Under the pieces are notes generated by a model. That model saw nothing but the letters and a program-made list of their open reading frames with translations, was not told the DNA's origin and ran no database searches. A program made the translations under genes and the position numbers. From Paracoccus alcaliphilus (GTDB taxonomy: Bacteria; Pseudomonadota; Alphaproteobacteria; Rhodobacterales; Rhodobacteraceae): a stretch of 64,000 bases of DNA. Location of the stretch: NCBI RefSeq assembly GCF_028553725.1, contig NZ_CP067125.1, positions 62,001-126,000 of the forward strand, in the 5' to 3' direction. Of this stretch, positions 59,989 to 64,000 are shown in pieces; position 1 is the first letter of the stretch; each line of letters begins with the position of its first letter.

Positions 59989-61794
59989 ATGAAGAATACG
60001 ACGCTTGGCCTTTTGGCCGGACTTCTGGTTTCAGTGGCGGCACCTGCCTTGGCCAATGACTCGGTCACGGCCGGTCAGGACGACCCGAAACAGTGGACCA
60101 TGCAGCTGAGCAACTATGCCGGCACGAGCTATTCCGAACTGGATGCCATCAACAAGGACAATGTCGGCGACCTGCAGGTCGCATGGACGTTCTCGACCGG
60201 CGTTCTGCGCGGGCATGAGGGCTCTCCGCTGGTGATCGGCGACGTGATGTATGTTCACACGCCTTTCCCCAACATGGTCTATGCGCTGGACCTGAACGAG
60301 GACGGCAAGATCCTGTGGCGCTATCATCCCGAACAGAATCCCGACGTGATCGGGGTGATGTGCTGCGACACGGTCAACCGTGGTCTGGCCTATGCGGATG
60401 GCACGATCTTCCTCAGCCAGGCCGACACGACGCTGGTGGCGCTGGATGCCACGACCGGCGACGTGAAATGGTCCACGGTGAACGGCGATCCGACCAAGGG
60501 CGAAACCGCCACGGCGACGCCGCTGGTGGTCAAGGACAAGGTGCTGGTCGGCATCTCGGGCGGGGAATACGGCGTGCGCGGGCATCTGACCGCCTATAAC
60601 ATCGCCGATGGCAGCCAGGCCTGGCGCGCCTATTCGACCGGCCCGGACGAGGAAATGCTGGTCGATCCCGAAACCACCACCCATCTGGGCACGCCCATCG
60701 GCGCCGACAGCTCGCTCAATTCGTGGGAGGGCGATCAATGGCAGATCGGCGGCGGCACCACCTGGGGCTGGACCACCTATGACCCCGAGCTGAACCTGAT
60801 CTATTACGGCACCGGCAACCCCTCGACCTGGAACCCCAGCCAGCGGCCGGGCGACAACAAATGGTCGATGACGATCATGGCCCGCGACCCGGATACGGGG
60901 ATGGCCAAGTGGTTCTATCAGAAGACGCCGCATGACGAATGGGACTATGACGGCGTGAACGAGAACATCCTCGTCGACAAGGAAATCGACGGCGAGATGC
61001 GCAAACTGCTGGTCAACTTCGACCGTGGCGGCTTTGCCTATACGATGGACCGCGAAACCGGCGAGCTGCTGGTGGCGGAAAAATACGACCCGGTGGTCAA
61101 CTGGGCGACCCATGTCGAGATGGACCCCGAATCGGACCAGTATGGCCGTCCGCAAGTGGTCGCTGAATACTCGACCGAACAGAATGGCGAGGACGTGAAC
61201 ACGACCGGCATCTGCCCGGCCGCGCTGGGGACCAAGGACCAGCAGCCTGCCTCCTATTCGCCGAAAACCGGCCTGTTCTATGTGCCGACCAACCACGTCT
61301 GCATGGATTACGAGCCGTTCCGCGTCAGCTATGCCGCCGGTCAGCCCTATGTCGGCGCGACGCTGTCGATGTTCCCCGCGCCGGACAGCCATGGCGGCAT
61401 GGGCAACTTCATCGCATGGGACGCCGTCTCGGGTGAGATCAAATGGTCGCTGCCCGAACAGTTCTCGGTCTGGTCCGGTGCGCTGGCCACCGCTGGCGAC
61501 GTGGTGTTCTATGGCACGCTGGAAGGCTATCTGAAGGCGGTCGACTCGGAATCCGGGGAAGAGCTTTATCGCTTCAAGACCCCCTCGGGCGTGATCGGCA
61601 ACGTCTTCACCTACGAGCATGACGGCCAGCAATATGTCGGCGTGCTGTCGGGGATCGGCGGCTGGGCAGGTATCGGTCTTGCGGCCGGTCTGACCAATGC
61701 CAATGACGGTCTGGGTGCCGTGGGCGGCTATGCCGCGCTGTCGGATTACACCGCGCTTGGCGGCCAGCTGACCGTGTTCACCGTTCCGAACTGA
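59989..61794 (+). CDS. xoxF: Lanthanide-dependent PQQ methanol dehydrogenase XoxF
   Basis: The 601-residue protein is a PQQ eight-bladed propeller with signal peptide ([18 protein letters not shown]), the adjacent Cys125-Cys126 pair (GVMCCDTV) and PQQ/metal residues Glu193, Asn277 and Asp319. The extra Asp321 ([10 protein letters not shown]) two residues after the catalytic Asp is the XoxF lanthanide mark; calcium MxaF has Ala there. It oxidises methanol, and some homologues formaldehyde, in the periplasm. ATG 59989 was chosen because AGGGAGG ends 7 nt upstream; an ATG 6 nt earlier touches the ribosome site. No xoxJ or xoxG of the usual type is next to it. Confidence 0.93.
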   Translation: MKNTTLGLLAGLLVSVAAPALANDSVTAGQDDPKQWTMQLSNYAGTSYSELDAINKDNVGDLQVAWTFSTGVLRGHEGSPLVIGDVMYVHTPFPNMVYALDLNEDGKILWRYHPEQNPDVIGVMCCDTVNRGLAYADGTIFLSQADTTLVALDATTGDVKWSTVNGDPTKGETATATPLVVKDKVLVGISGGEYGVRGHLTAYNIADGSQAWRAYSTGPDEEMLVDPETTTHLGTPIGADSSLNSWEGDQWQIGGGTTWGWTTYDPELNLIYYGTGNPSTWNPSQRPGDNKWSMTIMARDPDTGMAKWFYQKTPHDEWDYDGVNENILVDKEIDGEMRKLLVNFDRGGFAYTMDRETGELLVAEKYDPVVNWATHVEMDPESDQYGRPQVVAEYSTEQNGEDVNTTGICPAALGTKDQQPASYSPKTGLFYVPTNHVCMDYEPFRVSYAAGQPYVGATLSMFPAPDSHGGMGNFIAWDAVSGEIKWSLPEQFSVWSGALATAGDVVFYGTLEGYLKAVDSESGEELYRFKTPSGVIGNVFTYEHDGQQYVGVLSGIGGWAGIGLAAGLTNANDGLGAVGGYAALSDYTALGGQLTVFTVPN

Positions 61795-61824
61795 GGCACG
61801 GCCGCAAAGACTTTCACATCAACG

Positions 61825-61848
61825 GATGCCGCCCTTCGGGGCGGCATC
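61825..61848 (+). terminator. Hairpin after xoxF
   Basis: GATGCCGCCC-TTCG-GGGCGGCATC is a perfect 10-bp stem with a stable TTCG tetraloop, 30 nt after the xoxF stop. No T tract follows, so it may mainly protect the 3' end of the mRNA. Confidence 0.65.
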
Positions 61849-61969
61849 GGGCACATCCGGGGATCGGCGTCACGGCCGGATCCCATCCGGCCCCGCATGC
61901 CCGCAAGACCCCCAGCAACCATTCGGGCAGGGTTCCCAGAACCCGCCGCTTCGATAGTCAGGAGGCGCC

Positions 61970-63229
61970 ATGATCTACAGCAAAAGGCAATATGGCACCT
62001 CGATAGACGAGTTGGAGAAACTGAAGGGCGCGCTGTCGAAAACCGAAGCCGGGCCACCGGGCAAGGACCGGGTCGGGAATATCGAGATCGAGGGACTGAA
62101 GCACGTCATCACCCGGCTGGAAGCGGATATTTCCTTTTACGATCTGCTCAGCTCCGGTCAGGTAACGCTGCGGTCATTCTCACTGGAATCCTTGCCCTCG
62201 GTGCTGGTTCAGGCCCGGATCGCGGCGGGGATGAGCCAGGCCGATCTGGCCGCCGCGCTGGCCATCAAACCCCATCTGGTCAAGCAATACGAGGATACCG
62301 GCTATCGCGGCGTGCCGCTGGCCCGCGTGACCGAGATTTGCGGAATCCTGAATGTGGACGCCTCAATCTGCTTTGAGCGCGGGGCGGGGCTGCACAGCGC
62401 GGTCTATTGCTGGAACAGTCTTGACGAGCTGATCTGGCAGTCGCTTCCGGTCGAGGAAATGGCAAGGCGGCGCTGGTTCCCGCTGCCCCAAGGCGCCGAT
62501 CCGGTCGAATGCGCGCGCGCTTATTTCATGCAGGCCGCGGGCGCGGGTTTCGCGACAGCCGATCACCGCAAGAAACTGTGCACGGCCAGCCTGCCGGATG
62601 AATATGGGCTGCTGGCGTGGCAGGCGCGTATCCTCGACCTTGCCAAACCGATTGCATCCAGCGGGCAGGTCGCAGATTTTTCAATGAGCTCCAGTTGGTT
62701 GCCGGACCTTGTTGCGCTGATCCCGCAGGCGGACGGGCCGCAGCGCGCCAGCGGGATATTGGCTGACAACGGAATAATCCATGTTATGGAAGATTATATG
62801 CCGGGTGCGGGTCTGGACGGCGCGACGATGCTGGCGGACAGCGGCCATCCGGTGATCGGCATGACATTGCGCCATGATCGCCTTGATAACTTCTGGTTCA
62901 CGCTGTTTCACCAGTTGGGTCATGTCTTTCTGCATCTGTTCCGGGGCCTGCATTTCGATTTTGTCGATGGCGAAGGCGGCGCCTGCCGGGACCCCATCGA
63001 GATTCAGGCCAATCAGTTCGCGATGGCCCATCTTCTGCCCGAAACCCTCTGGGCCGACTGCCAGTCGCGCCTGTCGCCCACACCCGAGGCGGTTTTGCAG
63101 GATGCCGAAACGCTGGGGATCGACGCCGCCATCATCGCCGGTCGCATCCGCAAGGAGCGGAACAATTTCCGCATCCTGTCCGATCTTGTCGGCAATGGCC
63201 GCGTGCGCGCCCTGTTCGACGCGCGATAA
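61970..63229 (+). CDS. XRE-HTH/ImmA-IrrE-like protein with HQLGH in place of HExxH
   Basis: The 419-residue protein has an N-terminal helical part, an XRE-type helix-turn-helix (residues about 76-132: LVQARIAAGMSQADLAAALA) and a C-terminal ImmA/IrrE-type domain (NFWFTLFHQLGHVFLHL near 308-323, and IEIQANQFAMAHLLP). The zinc motif reads HQLGH (His314, Gln315, His318) instead of HELGH, so the general base of the protease is missing while the zinc histidines and Glu344 remain. It may bind ligand or partner without cleaving. It resembles HigA-like antitoxin regulators, but no toxin gene is adjacent. Confidence 0.75.
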   Translation: MIYSKRQYGTSIDELEKLKGALSKTEAGPPGKDRVGNIEIEGLKHVITRLEADISFYDLLSSGQVTLRSFSLESLPSVLVQARIAAGMSQADLAAALAIKPHLVKQYEDTGYRGVPLARVTEICGILNVDASICFERGAGLHSAVYCWNSLDELIWQSLPVEEMARRRWFPLPQGADPVECARAYFMQAAGAGFATADHRKKLCTASLPDEYGLLAWQARILDLAKPIASSGQVADFSMSSSWLPDLVALIPQADGPQRASGILADNGIIHVMEDYMPGAGLDGATMLADSGHPVIGMTLRHDRLDNFWFTLFHQLGHVFLHLFRGLHFDFVDGEGGACRDPIEIQANQFAMAHLLPETLWADCQSRLSPTPEAVLQDAETLGIDAAIIAGRIRKERNNFRILSDLVGNGRVRALFDAR

Positions 63230-63235
63230 CCGGGC

Positions 63236-63571
63236 CTAGAAACACAGCATCTCGGCCTCGGCCTGCGCGCGGCGCAGATCGGCCGTGATCGCGTTGCTGG
63301 TCGCCGAACCACGGAACATCGCCGCACGCTCGCCCGAACCAAGACGCATTCGCAGCACCGTTTCCGCCGAGACATAGCGGTCATAAGGCAGGATCGCCGC
63401 GATCTCGTCCAGCGAACAGGAACAGCGCCGCAGCACATCCTGGGTCTGGCCATTGGCCGACATGCAGGCAAAGACATATTCCGCCCGCGCCTCGGTCGGG
63501 TAATCGTTGATCGCCTGTTGCGCCACGACCGGCGTGGCCGACAGCATCAGCGCCAGAGAAAATTTCAGCAT
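63236..63571 (-). CDS. Small secreted hypothetical protein with cysteine pair
   Basis: The 111-residue protein has a signal peptide (FSLALMLSATPVVAQQ) and four cysteines: one near residue 36, a CSC pair near residue 50 and one at the second-last position. Two disulfides in the periplasm are plausible. It starts at ATG 63571, overlapping the previous stop by one base (TGATG), with GGAGGA just upstream. I do not recognise a family or function. It forms a pair with the partial gene on its 5' side and is convergent with the ImmA-like gene. Confidence 0.65.
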   Translation of the reverse strand: MLKFSLALMLSATPVVAQQAINDYPTEARAEYVFACMSANGQTQDVLRRCSCSLDEIAAILPYDRYVSAETVLRMRLGSGERAAMFRGSATSNAITADLRRAQAEAEMLCF

Positions 63572-63999
63572 CACTCCTCCAGAATCATGCGTTCAGTATA
63601 GCCGCCCTGCCCCGTTCCGGTCATCGCCACCAGTTCGACCAGCCGGGCGGGCTGTGACGGGTCATAGGCGATCGTCAGCGCCAGATCGGCGAAATCGCCC
63701 ATCCGCTGCCGGTTCGGGTCGTCCAGAAATGGTTGCAGCCGGGTCACCATCAATTCGCCCTGCGCCTCGCCCTGCCCTGACCCGACAAGGCTGTCGCGGA
63801 TCCGGTTGCGGATGTAATAGGGGCTGCCCCCGGTCTGCGCGGTCATGGTCCTGACGACATCCTCCAGAAACATCAGCAGGATCGGATTCGGCCCGCTGGC
63901 GGGGAAATCGGCGACGACATGATCCGGCGTTTCCTGATCCGCAAGGCTGAGCGTCAGCCTGTCATCGTCCACCCGCGACAGCACCACCTGCCCCTCACC
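63571..63999 (-). CDS. Hypothetical protein, 5' end beyond the window
   Basis: At least 142 residues are visible and the frame is open to the window edge, so the true start is outside; a GTG at 63987 is only an internal candidate. Visible parts include SGPNPILLMFLEDVVRTMTA and DFADLALTIAYDPSQPARLV. The composition suggests a soluble periplasmic or cytosolic protein of unknown family. Its stop is coupled to the small secreted protein downstream. Confidence 0.55.
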   Translation of the reverse strand, partial: GEGQVVLSRVDDDRLTLSLADQETPDHVVADFPASGPNPILLMFLEDVVRTMTAQTGGSPYYIRNRIRDSLVGSGQGEAQGELMVTRLQPFLDDPNRQRMGDFADLALTIAYDPSQPARLVELVAMTGTGQGGYTERMILEE

Positions 64000-64000
64000 T

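Noticed and set aside
1-64000. CRISPR array, tRNA, rRNA or prophage
   Set aside because: No regularly spaced repeats, no cloverleaf-like sequences and no phage structural genes were seen on either strand.

Overview
The window is about 64 kb of GC-rich DNA from an alphaproteobacterium. Gene content and order point to Rhodobacteraceae, probably Paracoccus or a close relative: a complete N-methylglutamate pathway, a lanthanide-type XoxF methanol dehydrogenase, carnitine catabolism, OpuA-type quaternary-amine uptake and many tightly overlapped operons. The genus is an inference from content; no rRNA or tRNA gene is present to test it. I saw no CRISPR array and only one insertion sequence.

Layout, left to right. 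(1) 1-4 kb: the 3' part of an assimilatory nitrate reductase and a convergent APC permease. (2) 4.2-8 kb, minus strand: dmmDABC, a dimethylamine monooxygenase operon. (3) 8.4-21.5 kb, plus strand: an XRE-cupin regulator, mgsABC and gmaS (monomethylamine to gamma-glutamylmethylamide and N-methylglutamate), a divergent GlxA/AraC regulator, then mgdABCD (N-methylglutamate dehydrogenase), folD and purU. Together (2) and (3) would take dimethylamine through methylamine and N-methylglutamate to methylene-tetrahydrofolate and formate, with the amine nitrogen kept in glutamate. (4) 21.5-33.5 kb: two divergent operons around a regulatory region of about 540 bp. The minus operon has a DapA-like lyase, an aldehyde dehydrogenase, an FAD amine oxidase, a LysR regulator, a small monooxygenase-fold protein and an MFS exporter. 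The plus operon has an OpuA-like ABC importer with two permeases and a proline-racemase-family enzyme. The enzyme set resembles hydroxyproline catabolism, but the racemase-family protein has an atypical active site.

(5) 33.5-42.6 kb: a Liv-type ABC importer interleaved with two acyl-CoA ligases, and a divergent LysR regulator. (6) 42.8-48.8 kb: a spermidine-synthase-fold protein, an orphan carnitine/choline-type binding protein, a CdhR-like regulator, a beta-keto acid cleavage enzyme, an L-carnitine dehydrogenase/thioesterase fusion and a MOSC protein. (7) 48.8-49.8 kb: an IS630-family element inserted exactly in the shared stop-codon palindrome of two convergent genes. (8) 49.8-53 kb, minus strand: a copper set (PepSY membrane protein, SCO1, PCuAC and a DUF2946-like protein). 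(9) 53.2-61.8 kb: a seven-gene MoxR/DUF58/VWA/Bat operon, a class I cytochrome c and XoxF. (10) the right edge: an XRE-ImmA/IrrE-like protein whose metalloprotease motif reads HQLGH, and two small minus-strand genes, the last cut by the window edge.

Several non-coding signals stand out. A near-identical 30-bp element lies in front of both the dmm and mgs operons. A pair of AAGNTAAAACTTATA sites and a terminator-bearing hairpin array (possible small RNA or attenuator) lie in the 28.3-28.8 kb divergent region. Palindromes lie in the divergent promoters near 41.6, 45.6 and 53.07 kb. All functions are read from sequence by family recognition, and start codons were chosen from Shine-Dalgarno spacing and gene overlap.
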